Source of the DNA: Clostridia bacterium
GTDB lineage: Bacteria; Bacillota; DAOUPZ01
NCBI GenBank assembly: GCA_030625885.1
Contig: DAOUPZ010000009.1
Coordinates: 1-64,000, forward strand
Direction: 5' to 3'
DNA: 64,000 bases
Part shown: positions 16,696 to 24,898 of the stretch, piece by piece
How positions within the stretch are numbered: the first letter of the stretch is position 1
Layout of the letters: every line of letters starts with the position of its first letter
Position numbers and translations under genes: made by a program
Notes under the pieces: generated by a model
Told to the model about the DNA's origin: nothing
What the model saw: the letters and a program-made list of their open reading frames with translations, nothing else
Databases searched by the model: none

Positions 16696-18198
16696 ATGAA
16701 ACTTAAATCCCTTCCAAATGATATGTCGTTAGCAGTGAACGTTCATCAGGACCATTCTCAGAAAGAAACGCTGTTATTAGAACAAATGATAGGAGAAAAT
16801 TTTAAAGTATTAACCATAGAAAAAGATATTGTTTTCAAAGATAATCCCTTAAAAATTAGTAGGGTACAGGGAACGATTAAGGAAACTAATTCCTATTTAA
16901 AACAAGATAAAATTATTTACAAAGGAAAATTTGAAGGTCATATTGCATATTTCAATAAAAATGACAATCTATGTTATCAACCTTTTCAAATCTACTTTCG
17001 AGATTTCATGGTTATGCCTGGAACTACGCCTAATATGAACGGATTTATTGAAGGGGAAGTCATTCAAATATTTAAAAAACACTTTTTAAATGTAAAAGAT
17101 GATGTTGTGGATTTGGGAAAATTAAGAATTAAGATATGTTTAAGATTTAAGGCGAAAGTTTCTCAGTATCATTATTATCCTGTTGTCATGGGAGTTCCGT
17201 GTTTATCCCCTTTTGTTAAACCTGTATTGGTATTAACTCATTTTTTTCAGGGATTTCGTGAAAAGGATGTTGTATTTCAAAAAGAAATATCTCTTTCGCT
17301 TCCTATGAAGCAAATAAAAAGTATCAAGGGAAAAATCAATGGTTATTCTACTCGAACTGTCAAAAATAAGGTCATCATTAAGGGGAACATCCAACAGCAA
17401 ATCTGTAGTATTCGAGATGAAGAACGGCCCTATGCTAGTATAGAAGATGTTCCCTTTGAGACAATAATAGAAATCAAAAATCTTAGTGAAATATCTGAAG
17501 TAACAGTTAATCTTAACTTATTGGCACTTAACTGGCGATATAATACATGTGAAAACATATTATCAGAAGAATTCTTATTCCATGTTGCCGTTACTGGTTT
17601 TGAAAAAAGGCTTTGTTTTTTGCTTGCTGCTTTTGAAGAACAGGAACAATTTAATGAAGGAAAAGAAATTCTTAAAAAAACGTTTTTAGTTAATGAAGTT
17701 AAGGGACTTAATACGGTTTTGCTTCAAAAACAGCTGTCATTTTCAATTGGTCGATATGTAACAAAAATTCTAGATCATGATTCCAAGATTGTAACCCAAA
17801 GAATATCCGTTGTGAGCGATGGTGTGTTTTGGGAAGGGGAGTTACAGCAACGATTTGTCTTTTTAACAGTGAATAATGAATTATATGGGAAATCAGTTAG
17901 AAGGGTTCTTAATACCTTTATTTCATTAAAAGGTGTGCTTGAGGATCATGATATTAAAATAATTGCTAAAATTGAAGATTTACAGACTAGATTTAATTAT
18001 GATAGAGATGGTTTATTTGAAGATATTGATATTGATATTTTTGTTGTAGCTACCCAAAAAAGTAAAGCGGATATTGTTATAGGTATTAAGGAAGCGGGTG
18101 GAATGATTAGGACGACGAGATGGTTGCACAATATGTATTATAAAGCGGGCGATATCGTAACGAAGCGAGTAAATGAACGTTTATTTTGGAAAAGATAA
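16696..18198 (+). CDS. SPOCS/DUF3794-like repeat protein, probable spore-coat protein
   Basis: About 500 residues. TTG 16672 opens the frame; AAAGGAG at 16676-16682 lies upstream of ATG 16696, with a rather long gap, so the start is uncertain. Repeated units with beta-strand patterns such as IIYKGKFEGHIAYFNKND, VIIKGNIQQQICSIRDEE ... VPFETIIEI, and VFWEGELQQRFVFLTVNN ... VLNTFISL match the SPOCS repeat spacing. Cytoplasmic and basic. It is divergent from the CotE-like gene, sharing a 180-base control region, as expected for co-expressed sporulation genes. Confidence 0.65.
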   Translation: MKLKSLPNDMSLAVNVHQDHSQKETLLLEQMIGENFKVLTIEKDIVFKDNPLKISRVQGTIKETNSYLKQDKIIYKGKFEGHIAYFNKNDNLCYQPFQIYFRDFMVMPGTTPNMNGFIEGEVIQIFKKHFLNVKDDVVDLGKLRIKICLRFKAKVSQYHYYPVVMGVPCLSPFVKPVLVLTHFFQGFREKDVVFQKEISLSLPMKQIKSIKGKINGYSTRTVKNKVIIKGNIQQQICSIRDEERPYASIEDVPFETIIEIKNLSEISEVTVNLNLLALNWRYNTCENILSEEFLFHVAVTGFEKRLCFLLAAFEEQEQFNEGKEILKKTFLVNEVKGLNTVLLQKQLSFSIGRYVTKILDHDSKIVTQRISVVSDGVFWEGELQQRFVFLTVNNELYGKSVRRVLNTFISLKGVLEDHDIKIIAKIEDLQTRFNYDRDGLFEDIDIDIFVVATQKSKADIVIGIKEAGGMIRTTRWLHNMYYKAGDIVTKRVNERLFWKR

Positions 18199-18221
18199 TA
18201 AAGTAGAGTACCAAGAATAAG

Positions 18222-18259
18222 AAAAGAGAATCCTGTTTAAGCTAAGGATTCTCTTTTTT
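18222..18259. terminator. Bidirectional terminator between convergent genes
   Basis: AGAGAATCCT / AGGATTCTCT with a 10-nt loop; T-runs on both strands (AAAA before, TTTTTT after). Confidence 0.85.
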
Positions 18260-18665
18260 GATGTAAATTTATATTAAATATTGCAGCTTTTTCTCCTTGT
18301 TGATTATATGCCTCAAAATGAAGAAGCGTTTTATAAAAATATTTTTTAGGGAGAGTAAAGAGATGATACATGTTCTTTGTGGTTTCTCCTAACAGTGTTA
18401 TTTTATTGCCGCGGTATGCAATTTCGTTCACGTTAAAGTTAAGTGTTCCTACAAATAGGATATCGTCTTCAGTTAGTTTATTTGTTGGTAGTTTAATATT
18501 ATAGGAAGCTAATTTTTTAATAAAGTATTCCTGCTGTTCATAAACAATAATCATTTCTTCCTCAATAGGGTAACGCCAATCATATCGCTTACGAATGGTT
18601 GTTAAATATAAAGGGATATATTCTACGGCTGGATACTTAAAAATACTTTTCATTTTAAAGTCCAT
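18237..18665 (-). CDS. Hypothetical protein of the spore-coat locus
   Basis: 142 residues starting MDFKMKSIFKYPAVEYIPLY; AAAGGAGTG precedes the ATG. I do not recognise a family. The sequence alternates hydrophobic and polar residues (beta-rich) with DDILFVGTLNFNVNEIAYRG and ITLLGETTKN, and no signal peptide or membrane span is seen. It is convergent with the SPOCS gene, and the last residues lie within the shared terminator. Its place next to coat genes suggests sporulation, but the function is unknown. Confidence 0.6.
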   Translation of the reverse strand: MDFKMKSIFKYPAVEYIPLYLTTIRKRYDWRYPIEEEMIIVYEQQEYFIKKLASYNIKLPTNKLTEDDILFVGTLNFNVNEIAYRGNKITLLGETTKNMYHLFTLPKKYFYKTLLHFEAYNQQGEKAAIFNINLHQKRESLA

Positions 18666-18685
18666 ATTTTCACTCCTTTGGTATT

Positions 18686-18831
18686 AGGCATATTCCAAAA
18701 AAATAATAAGTGAGTATGCTAGTCTATTTTGCGTCATACTACATCAATAGAACTCGCTGATAGAACCAACTATTTTCTCTGACACAAAATATTCCTTGCA
18801 TCTTTGACTCTTTATTCTTTCTCATAAACCT
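18686..18831 (+). repeat. MITE-like palindromic element, copy 1
   Basis: About 146 bp. It begins AGGCATATTC and ends CTCATAAACCT, imperfect inverted ends. The inner arms ATTTTGCGTCA and TGACACAAAAT are also complementary apart from one wobble, so the whole can fold into one long hairpin. It is about 80% similar by eye to the element at 32441-32600. No transposase lies near. Confidence 0.75.
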
Positions 18832-18892
18832 TAATTGAAGGTAGAAATTTAGTAATAAGTAGTTAAGTAATACAGGTGGTATGTGATTTTAT

Positions 18893-18932
18893 GTTTTCCT
18901 ACCTGCTACCTACTGTTTGTTACCTGCTTTTA
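18893..18932 (-). repeat. H1' heptamer array
   Basis: CCTACCTGCTACCTACTGTT and TTACCTGC units, the complement of H1. A degenerate partner (GTAATAAGTAGTTAAGTAA) at 18850-18870 may be its other arm. Confidence 0.65.
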
Positions 18933-18963
18933 GTATCATATGTTTTTTTTAAGAGGGCATGAT

Positions 18964-19116
18964 ATGAAGGAAGTTTTTTCTATCATTAAAATTTTGGCAG
19001 GGCAGGGAAAAGACGACTTGCTTGTGAAGGAAGTTATACACATTGAGCAGGACTTTTTTAGACGACATGGAATAAGAAAGAGGGAAATCTTTGTGTGGAG
19101 GTTATCAAATGATTAA
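18964..19116 (+). CDS. Small protein coupled to the DUF3866 gene
   Basis: 50 residues: starts MKEVFSIIKILAGQGKDDLL and ends RKREIFVWRLSND. AAGAGGG lies 6 bases before the ATG. Its stop overlaps the start of the next gene by eight bases (ATGATTAA), the usual sign of translational coupling. Amphipathic, basic C-terminal half, no membrane span. I do not recognise the family. The start, ribosome site and overlap support it as a real small gene. Confidence 0.6.
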   Translation: MKEVFSIIKILAGQGKDDLLVKEVIHIEQDFFRRHGIRKREIFVWRLSND

Positions 19117-20203
19117 GATAGAACGTGGGGTTATTGTAGAAATCAAAAATCAAAGAGAGGGAATGCAAGAAGTTTTAGTTAATATTAATGGGCAAACTGA
19201 AAAAGCAATTAATTATTCAGACTTAACAGGTCGCGTTGATATAGGAGATGAGGTTAGTTTAAATACCACAGCTGTAGATTTAAAATTGGGAACCGGAGGA
19301 TATCATTTTGTTATGTCGAATTTAAATGAACCCCGGCATGAGGCTATAGGAAAGGGGCATATCATGAAAATGCGATATTCTCCATGTCAGGTTAAGTGTA
19401 TGAGTGTAGAAGAACAGGATAGCCCCTATCATGAAATGGTTAAAAATTTTGAAAGCTTGGGTGGGATGCCAGTTGTTGTAGGGACATTGCACAGTATGTT
19501 ACCGGCCATTGTAGCTGCTTTACGACAGAAATGCGGTGAAAAGATTTCTATTGCTTACATAATGACGGATGGTGCAGCGCTTCCTTTGGCTCTTAGTCAC
19601 ATGGTTTCAGGTTTGAAACAAAAGGGATGGATTGATCATACGATTACAGTAGGACATTCATTTGGTGGCGATTTAGAGGCGATCAATTGTTACACGGGCT
19701 TAATTGCTGCTAAAGAAGTGCTTCATGCAGATGTGGCAGTGGTTACGATGGGGCCGGGTATTGTTGGGACAGGAACCACCTTTGGATTTACAGGGATTGA
19801 GCAGGGAGAAATCATTAATGCAGTCAGTATTTTAGGGGGGATACCGATTAGCGTTATTCGGATGAGTTTTGCTGATGTACGAGAACGGCATCAAGGAATT
19901 AGCCACCATTCACTGACTGTGTTGGAACGGATTGCGCTTCGTGAAGCCATCGTTCCGATTCCTGTTCTAGTAGAAGAGAAGATGCATTTTATTAAAAAAC
20001 AATTATTAAATCATCATATTGGAGAACGTCATCAAATCATAATCGAGAGTGGTGAAAATGCACTGGAATTCTTACAACAAAATGAAGTAAGAGTCAAAAC
20101 AATGGGCAGAACAGTCGATGAGGATCGGGCGTTTTTCTTAGCTGCGGGTGCTGCAGGAAATGTAGCGGCGCACTTAGTGAAAAATCAATGGAGTCTGGAT
20201 TGA
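19109..20203 (+). CDS. DUF3866 family protein
   Basis: 364 residues. ATG 19109 has GGAGG 7 bases upstream; the longer frame from 19091 is not needed. The N-terminus IERGVIVEIKNQREGMQEVLVNING and the body GTLHSMLPAIVAALRQKCGEK, then HSFGGDLEAINCYTGL and MGPGIVGTGTTFGFTGIEQG are characteristic of DUF3866, an uncharacterised Bacillota family usually found near nudF and spoIIM, as here. Glycine-rich loops suggest a nucleotide- or phosphate-binding fold, but no function is known. Its last 19 bases overlap a convergent small ORF. Confidence 0.85.
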   Translation: MIKIERGVIVEIKNQREGMQEVLVNINGQTEKAINYSDLTGRVDIGDEVSLNTTAVDLKLGTGGYHFVMSNLNEPRHEAIGKGHIMKMRYSPCQVKCMSVEEQDSPYHEMVKNFESLGGMPVVVGTLHSMLPAIVAALRQKCGEKISIAYIMTDGAALPLALSHMVSGLKQKGWIDHTITVGHSFGGDLEAINCYTGLIAAKEVLHADVAVVTMGPGIVGTGTTFGFTGIEQGEIINAVSILGGIPISVIRMSFADVRERHQGISHHSLTVLERIALREAIVPIPVLVEEKMHFIKKQLLNHHIGERHQIIIESGENALEFLQQNEVRVKTMGRTVDEDRAFFLAAGAAGNVAAHLVKNQWSLD

Positions 20204-20313
20204 ATAAGTTCTGCGATTGTTGGGTACTCTTTAGCTAAATTGGCAAGCGCATTAACAATATCTTTACCTTTACCAACGAGACAGATGCCATTTTTTAATG
20301 TAATTGTTTTCAT
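20185..20313 (-). CDS. Small conserved-looking hypothetical protein
   Basis: 42 residues: starts MKTITLKNGICLVGKGKDIV and ends YPTIAELIQSRLH. A strong AAAGGGGG lies about 10 bases before the ATG. It is convergent with DUF3866 and overlaps its 3' end by 19 bases. Codons are balanced and the composition looks like a real soluble peptide (a beta start and an amphipathic helix). Family not recognised. Confidence 0.55.
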   Translation of the reverse strand: MKTITLKNGICLVGKGKDIVNALANLAKEYPTIAELIQSRLH

Positions 20314-20640
20314 AAATGGTTAACCCCCTTTAGTATAGTCATATTTTATGTATTATCTTCCATAATATTCATGATTGAGGAAGATTAAAGGGGAAAGCAG
20401 GTGGCAGGTAGCAGGTAGGGAAAGATAAATAATTAAAAGATCGAGGAAAGATCGCTCCCTTCGTTCGCTGAAAGAGGAACGACCGCTTCATTTGGTCGCT
20501 GAACGAAAAAAATAAAGGGAAAAAGCTAACAGCTAATTATTTAATTTGTATGTTATGCAATAAAGAACTTACATTGCAGGTTTGCAGGAAAAGCGAAGGA
20601 AGGATGGGGCAATTCTAAATGTAAAAACTTTAATGCAACT
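20314..20640 (+). repeat. Repeat-filled spacer: H1 array, GAAGGGA modules and dispersed repeat R
   Basis: 20396-20426 is an H1 array (GCAGGTGGCAGGTAGCAGG) with the usual GGGAAAGATA tail. 20449-20515 carries two copies of the AGCGA..GAAGGGAGCGATCT module in opposite orientations (GATCGCTCCCTTCGTTCGCT; GGTCGCTGAACGA). 20571-20640 is repeat R (GCAGGTTTGCAGGAAAAGCG then GGGGCAATTCTAAATG), also found at 62651. No gene is seen. Confidence 0.7.
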
Positions 20641-20685
20641 TATATAGATAGACTATCAAACAAATAAAACAAGGAAGTGACGAGT

Positions 20686-21240
20686 ATGCGCGATTTAACA
20701 GAAAAAACAATATCTTCAGAAGTCATATACGAAGGACATATTTTGACTTTAAGAAAAGATAAGGTGAAACTGCCTGATGATCATATTTCATTTCGAGAAG
20801 TAGTAGAGCACCCGGGAGCAGTAGGTGTTGTTGCTGTGAATGATAAAAATGAGGTGTTAATGGTTTGTCAATATCGTAAACCGGTAGAAGAAATGCTCTG
20901 GGAGATTCCGGCAGGGAAACTGGATAAGAATGAAGAGCCTTTGGTCTGTGCAAAACGAGAGTTGGAAGAAGAAACGGGCTATAAAGCGAATCAATGGGAG
21001 AAAATTTTTTCGTTCTATACAACTCCCGGATTTAGTAATGAACGGATGCATATGTTTTTTTGTGAGGATTTAGTTGAAGGACATGTTCATCCGGATGAAG
21101 ATGAATTTGTAGAAGCAAAATGGTTTTCTTATGAAGGATTAATGGAAAAAGTACAACAGGGTGAAGTCCGGGATGGGAAGACCATTGTGGGATTGTTGGC
21201 GGTAAGGGACAAGATAGCAGGTAGGAAAAACAGCAGGTAG
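20686..21240 (+). CDS. nudF: ADP-ribose pyrophosphatase (NUDIX hydrolase)
   Basis: About 184 residues; ATG 20686 is spaced 8 bases from AAGGAAG. The Nudix box reads GKLDKNEEPLVCAKRELEEETGY and neighbours (about 90-112) with the catalytic REL-EE-TG. The pattern VEHPGAVGVVAVND and YRKPVEEMLWEIPAGK is that of NudF-type ADP-ribose pyrophosphatases, which split ADP-ribose to AMP and ribose-5-phosphate. The last eight residues (IAGRKNSR) and the stop codon are encoded by H1 heptamer repeat DNA, so the natural C-terminus has been replaced or lengthened. Confidence 0.88.
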   Translation: MRDLTEKTISSEVIYEGHILTLRKDKVKLPDDHISFREVVEHPGAVGVVAVNDKNEVLMVCQYRKPVEEMLWEIPAGKLDKNEEPLVCAKRELEEETGYKANQWEKIFSFYTTPGFSNERMHMFFCEDLVEGHVHPDEDEFVEAKWFSYEGLMEKVQQGEVRDGKTIVGLLAVRDKIAGRKNSR

Positions 21241-21254
21241 CAGGTAGGAAGAGA
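21216..21254 (+). repeat. H1 heptamer array overlapping the nudF 3' end
   Basis: ATAGCAGGTAGGAAAAACAG, then CAGGTAGCAGGTAGGAAGAG. The TAG of a heptamer serves as the nudF stop codon. Confidence 0.85.
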
Positions 21255-21284
21255 TTGCTGAAGTCTGAAGAGAGGAAGGATGAA

Positions 21285-21956
21285 ATGCCGGGAAATGTAA
21301 CGATTGCAACAAATGCCAGCGGGGCTGCGGAGGCAGGGCGTCGAGGAGATGTGGTAGTGATCGTGGATGTAATCAGTATGTCTACATCTGCTGAAGCTTT
21401 GCTGGAAGCAGGTGCTTTAGCTGTTTTTGGAGCGAGTCCTGATATGACCAGAGCTCCTGTAGAGGTGAATCCAGAAAAGATGGGTTATATGGCAGGGAAC
21501 TTTGCCCTAGAAAAACAAACAGAAGTTATTTTAGTAGCTGAACCTCGTATTGGATCAGATGCAGAAAGACTGAGATTTTCACAGAAAGCTTATAACGGTG
21601 TAAAAAAGAGCGGAAGTGACTTTGGGGGTATTATACCCAATATTGGTGCAGAAACGCCTAAAATTTTGGACGTAAAGGAAAAAGTAGTCCTATTGGTTTC
21701 TGATACAGGTGGTGTTGCGTTTGATGCAGCCTGGCAGGGAGGCGCAGCGGCTGTCATTACTGGAACGATTGCGAGGACGTTGGGCAAAAAAGGAGAAGAG
21801 CCTGCGCGTTGTGCTGCGGAGCGAGCCATTCAGGCAGCAACGGAGAAAGATGCTAATATTACCATTGTTGCTGCAAGTGGTAATTCTTTGGAAGATGTTT
21901 TGGCAGCAGAATATGTTGGGCGTTTAATTTTGATGAGAGGGTTTGCTCATTTATAA
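21285..21956 (+). CDS. ComB-like protein (2-phosphosulfolactate phosphatase family)
   Basis: 223 residues; AGAGGAAGGA lies before ATG 21285, while the upstream TTG 21255 is embedded in repeat sequence. DVVVIVDVISMSTSAEALLEAGA resembles the VVVIDVLRASTT start of ComB, and the later EVILVAEPRIG, IPNIGAETPKIL, VVLLVSDTGGVAFDAAWQGGAAAVITG and AASGNSLEDVLAAEYVGRLI follow the ComB order. ComB removes phosphate from 2-phosphosulfolactate in coenzyme M synthesis, but bacterial relatives are mostly uncharacterised and a coenzyme M role is not implied. Its neighbour is a sulfonate/nitrate-type ABC transporter, which may hint at a sulfonate link. Confidence 0.55.
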   Translation: MPGNVTIATNASGAAEAGRRGDVVVIVDVISMSTSAEALLEAGALAVFGASPDMTRAPVEVNPEKMGYMAGNFALEKQTEVILVAEPRIGSDAERLRFSQKAYNGVKKSGSDFGGIIPNIGAETPKILDVKEKVVLLVSDTGGVAFDAAWQGGAAAVITGTIARTLGKKGEEPARCAAERAIQAATEKDANITIVAASGNSLEDVLAAEYVGRLILMRGFAHL

Positions 21957-22006
21957 TTCACAATTGACAATTCATAATTGACAATTAAAAGATAAAAGAC
22001 TCAAAG
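21952..22006 (+). repeat. H4 heptamer array
   Basis: Starts at the stop codon of the ComB-like gene: AATTCAC, AATTGAC, AATTCAT, AATTGAC units, then AAAAGATAAAAGACTCAAAGA. Lies between the ComB-like gene and the ABC operon. Confidence 0.75.
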
Positions 22007-22106
22007 ATAAATTTAAAAAAAATTCAAAATACCCCTTTACTTTACTTAGATAAAGTGCTAAAATAATAAACAACAGGAAGGACAAGAAAAGAAAGAGGGG
22101 GATATG

Positions 22107-23132
22107 ATGAGAAAATTAAGTTACTTACAAAAAATTATGGTGGTTGGATTAGTTTTAGTGATGGCTAGTGCCATGCTATTGAGTGGTTGTGGCAGCAGTA
22201 ATGAGCAAGCAGCACCAGCTGGTGATGAATTAACCAAGGTGACGCTGGGGTTTGATTCCTGGATTGGGTATGGACCAATGTATATTGCTCAAGATAAAGG
22301 CTTTTTCGAAAAATATGGTATTGATATTGACATTAAGACAATTGAAGATTCTACGCAGTATACAACTTTAATGAAATCTGGTAAACTAGATGCATTAGCT
22401 AATGTAGCAGATCGTGATCTTATCTACTATCAAAAAGGATTGCCGGGGAATCTTATTTTGGGGTTAGATGATTCTTATGGGGCTGATGGATTGGTAGTCA
22501 GTCCGGAAATTAAACAAGTAAGTGACTTAAAAGGAAAAACGATCGCTTTAAATAAAAATGCCAGCAGCTACTATTTCTTCTTATCTATTCTAGATAAATA
22601 TGGGTTAAAAGAAGAGGATGTAACCATAAAAGATATGGGTGCAGGTGATGCTGGAAAAGCGTTTATCAGTGAAAAGGTAGATGCGGCGATTACTTGGGAA
22701 CCTTGGCTTGGAAAAGCGAAAGAACGTGAAGGCGGTCAGGTACTGGTTTATAGTGACGAATTGCCAGGTGTTATCGTCGATGTGGTATTAATGCGGGATG
22801 AGCTTGTTAAAGAAAATCCAGAACTAGCCCAAGGTGTTGTTAATGCTTGGATGGATGCAGTTGCATTTTATAAAGATAATGTAGAAGAAGGTAATCAAAT
22901 TATGGCCGATGGCTTTGGTTATGAACTGGCGGATGTAACTGAAGGGGCTAAAGGGGTACGGTTCTACGGGGTAGAAGAAAACAAACAATTTATGAGTAAA
23001 GACAGTGATATCTCAATTTTTAAGATGCTGGAAAAAGCACAGGGATATTGGCTGGAACGGGGTTTAATGGATGAAGAAGTTAACCTAGATGAATTTATCA
23101 ATCCGCAATTTGTCGAAAACGCTGGAAAATAA
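22107..23132 (+). CDS. ABC transporter substrate-binding lipoprotein (NitT/TauT, SsuA/NMT1-like)
   Basis: About 341 residues; ATG 22107 is better spaced from AGAGGGGG than ATG 22104. A signal peptide ends in the lipobox LLSGC (Cys about 27), so the mature protein is a lipoprotein. The mature part begins VTLGFDSWIGYGPMYIAQDKG and has DAAITWEPWLGKA, typical of periplasmic-fold proteins for nitrate, sulfonates, taurine or thiamine precursors. Specificity cannot be told. It is followed by its permease and ATPase genes. Confidence 0.88.
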   Translation: MRKLSYLQKIMVVGLVLVMASAMLLSGCGSSNEQAAPAGDELTKVTLGFDSWIGYGPMYIAQDKGFFEKYGIDIDIKTIEDSTQYTTLMKSGKLDALANVADRDLIYYQKGLPGNLILGLDDSYGADGLVVSPEIKQVSDLKGKTIALNKNASSYYFFLSILDKYGLKEEDVTIKDMGAGDAGKAFISEKVDAAITWEPWLGKAKEREGGQVLVYSDELPGVIVDVVLMRDELVKENPELAQGVVNAWMDAVAFYKDNVEEGNQIMADGFGYELADVTEGAKGVRFYGVEENKQFMSKDSDISIFKMLEKAQGYWLERGLMDEEVNLDEFINPQFVENAGK

Positions 23133-23152
23133 TAAACTGATTTGATATACTG

Positions 23153-23200
23153 GGAAGGAGGAACCCGGCTCTTCATAATAATGAAGGGCCGGTATTTGTG
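23153..23200 (+). promoter_or_regulatory. Shine-Dalgarno separated from the permease start by a hairpin
   Basis: GGAAGGAGG (23153-23161) lies 36 bases before GTG 23198, too far for normal use. Between them CCGGCTCTTCAT (23165-23176) and ATGAAGGGCCGG (23181-23192) form a 12-bp stem with one G-U pair. Folding it out leaves about 8 bases between SD and start. The stem may also protect the upstream lipoprotein message. Confidence 0.65.
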
Positions 23201-23995
23201 ATGAAAAAATATTTCCAATTAATGACGCCAATTCCAAGAAAAACATATTTAATGGTATCTGTAGGATCATTGTTAGCCTTATTTACCATATGGTGTATAC
23301 TGACCTATGGGAAAATTGTGGATCCTTTTTATTTGCCGTCACCGACTGAAGTGTGGCAGGCAGGGGTAAAAGCGGTTCAGGATGGAACGCTGGCTTTCCA
23401 TGTGGGGGCAAGTGTTTTCCGTGTTGGGGTTGGTTTTGTTCTTGCTGCTGCTATTGCTATTCCTTTAGGAATATTGATGGGAAGTTTAAAGATTGCAGAG
23501 GCTGTTTTTGAACCGATTGTTGATTTTGTTCGTTACTTGCCTGTAAGTGCATTATTAGGATTATTACTTGTTTATTTTGGCATTGATGAATTAGAGAAAA
23601 TTTCTGTTGTTTTTATTGGGACTTTCTTTCAATTGGTATTAATGGTAGCGGATGTTACGGCTCATGTATCAAAAGATCTGCTTAAAACAGCATATACTCT
23701 AGGAGCAAATGGTAAGGAAACGTTTATGCGCGTATTGATTCCAGCGACCCTGCCTGGTATTTTTGATAATTTACGGATTACGTTAGGATGGGCATGGACT
23801 TATGTCGTTTTAGCCGAATTGATTGCAGCGGATCGAGGGTTAGGCCATATGATTATGACCGCCGGACGGTTTAATGAAATGGGCAAAATTTTTATGGGTT
23901 TGGTAGTGATCGGTTCCTTAGGTTTTTTAAGTGATTACTTATTTAAAATTGCTTACCGAATCTATTTGCCATGGAGTGAGAAGATGGAGGGGTAA
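23198..23995 (+). CDS. ABC transporter permease (NitT/TauT type)
   Basis: 265 residues (GTG 23198, or ATG 23201). About six membrane spans with the inner-membrane permease signature, here ELIAADRGLGHMIMTAGRFNEMG (about 207-229), matching the EAA loop that contacts the ATPase in SsuC/TauC-type permeases. It sits between the binding protein and the ATPase genes of the same operon. Confidence 0.88.
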   Translation: MMKKYFQLMTPIPRKTYLMVSVGSLLALFTIWCILTYGKIVDPFYLPSPTEVWQAGVKAVQDGTLAFHVGASVFRVGVGFVLAAAIAIPLGILMGSLKIAEAVFEPIVDFVRYLPVSALLGLLLVYFGIDELEKISVVFIGTFFQLVLMVADVTAHVSKDLLKTAYTLGANGKETFMRVLIPATLPGIFDNLRITLGWAWTYVVLAELIAADRGLGHMIMTAGRFNEMGKIFMGLVVIGSLGFLSDYLFKIAYRIYLPWSEKMEG

Positions 23996-23998
23996 GGT

Positions 23999-24787
23999 TT
24001 GGCAAAGCTTGAAATAAAGAAGGTAAACAAGGTTTTTGAAACCAAAAAAAACAGAAAATTAAAAGCATTGGATGACATTTCGTTTACAGTGGCTGATAAT
24101 GAATTTGCGGTTATTGTTGGACCGAGTGGTTGCGGCAAGTCCACATTACTTAATATTATTGCGGGTTTGGATACGGCTTCGGACGGCGAAGTTCTAATGG
24201 ATGGAAAACGCATCGAAGGACCTGGGGCGGAGCGTGGTATGGTTTTTCAGACTTATACGCTTTTTCCTTGGCTTTCTGTTCAGAAGAATATTGAGTTTGG
24301 TTTGCAGATCAAGAAGATGACCAAGCAAGAGCGAGAAGAGCGTGCAAAGCAATTTTTAGATTTGGTTCAATTATCTAAGTTTGGAGATGTTTATCCGAAA
24401 GAGTTGTCTGGTGGTATGAAACAAAGGGTCGCTATTGCACGTGCTTTGGCTAATGATCCGGAAATTCTGTTAATGGACGAGCCCTTCGGGGCGTTAGATG
24501 CACAAACTCGTGTTGTAATGCAAGAATTATTGTTAGAGATTTGGAATGAATCGCAAAAAACCGTTGTTTTTATAACGCATGATATTGATGAAGCCATTCT
24601 TTTAGCTGATAATATTTATATTATGAGTCGTTTGCCGGGAAGGATTAAAGAAATACTTCATGTTGATATTTCAAGGCCGCGCAGTCATAAATCTTTATAT
24701 ACACCGGAATTCTTAAAACTTAAGACACGAATTACAGAAGCAATTTGGGAAGAAAGTAAAGCAGCAGCAACAGAAATTAGAAAGTAA
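23999..24787 (+). CDS. ABC transporter ATP-binding protein (NitT/TauT type)
   Basis: 262 residues from TTG 23999, three bases after the permease stop. Walker A is GPSGCGKST (about 41-49), signature LSGGMKQRVAIARAL (about 139-153), Walker B ILLMDEPFGALD (about 159-170) and the switch histidine in FITHDIDEA. It resembles SsuB/TauB/NrtD ATPases and powers import by the lipoprotein-permease pair upstream. Confidence 0.9.
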   Translation: MAKLEIKKVNKVFETKKNRKLKALDDISFTVADNEFAVIVGPSGCGKSTLLNIIAGLDTASDGEVLMDGKRIEGPGAERGMVFQTYTLFPWLSVQKNIEFGLQIKKMTKQEREERAKQFLDLVQLSKFGDVYPKELSGGMKQRVAIARALANDPEILLMDEPFGALDAQTRVVMQELLLEIWNESQKTVVFITHDIDEAILLADNIYIMSRLPGRIKEILHVDISRPRSHKSLYTPEFLKLKTRITEAIWEESKAAATEIRK

Positions 24788-24790
24788 TGA

Positions 24791-24824
24791 AAACCTCGGA
24801 AAATAATTTTCCGAGGTTTTTTTG
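24791..24824 (+). terminator. Terminator of the ABC transporter operon
   Basis: AACCTCGGAAAA / TTTTCCGAGGTT stem with a TAA loop, followed by TTTTT, four bases after the ATPase stop. Confidence 0.9.
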
Positions 24825-24898
24825 TCGCTTCATGGAAAAATGTTCTAAATTTTATTCATTAACATATGATGTAATGAAGTATATAGAGGGGGATGTAT

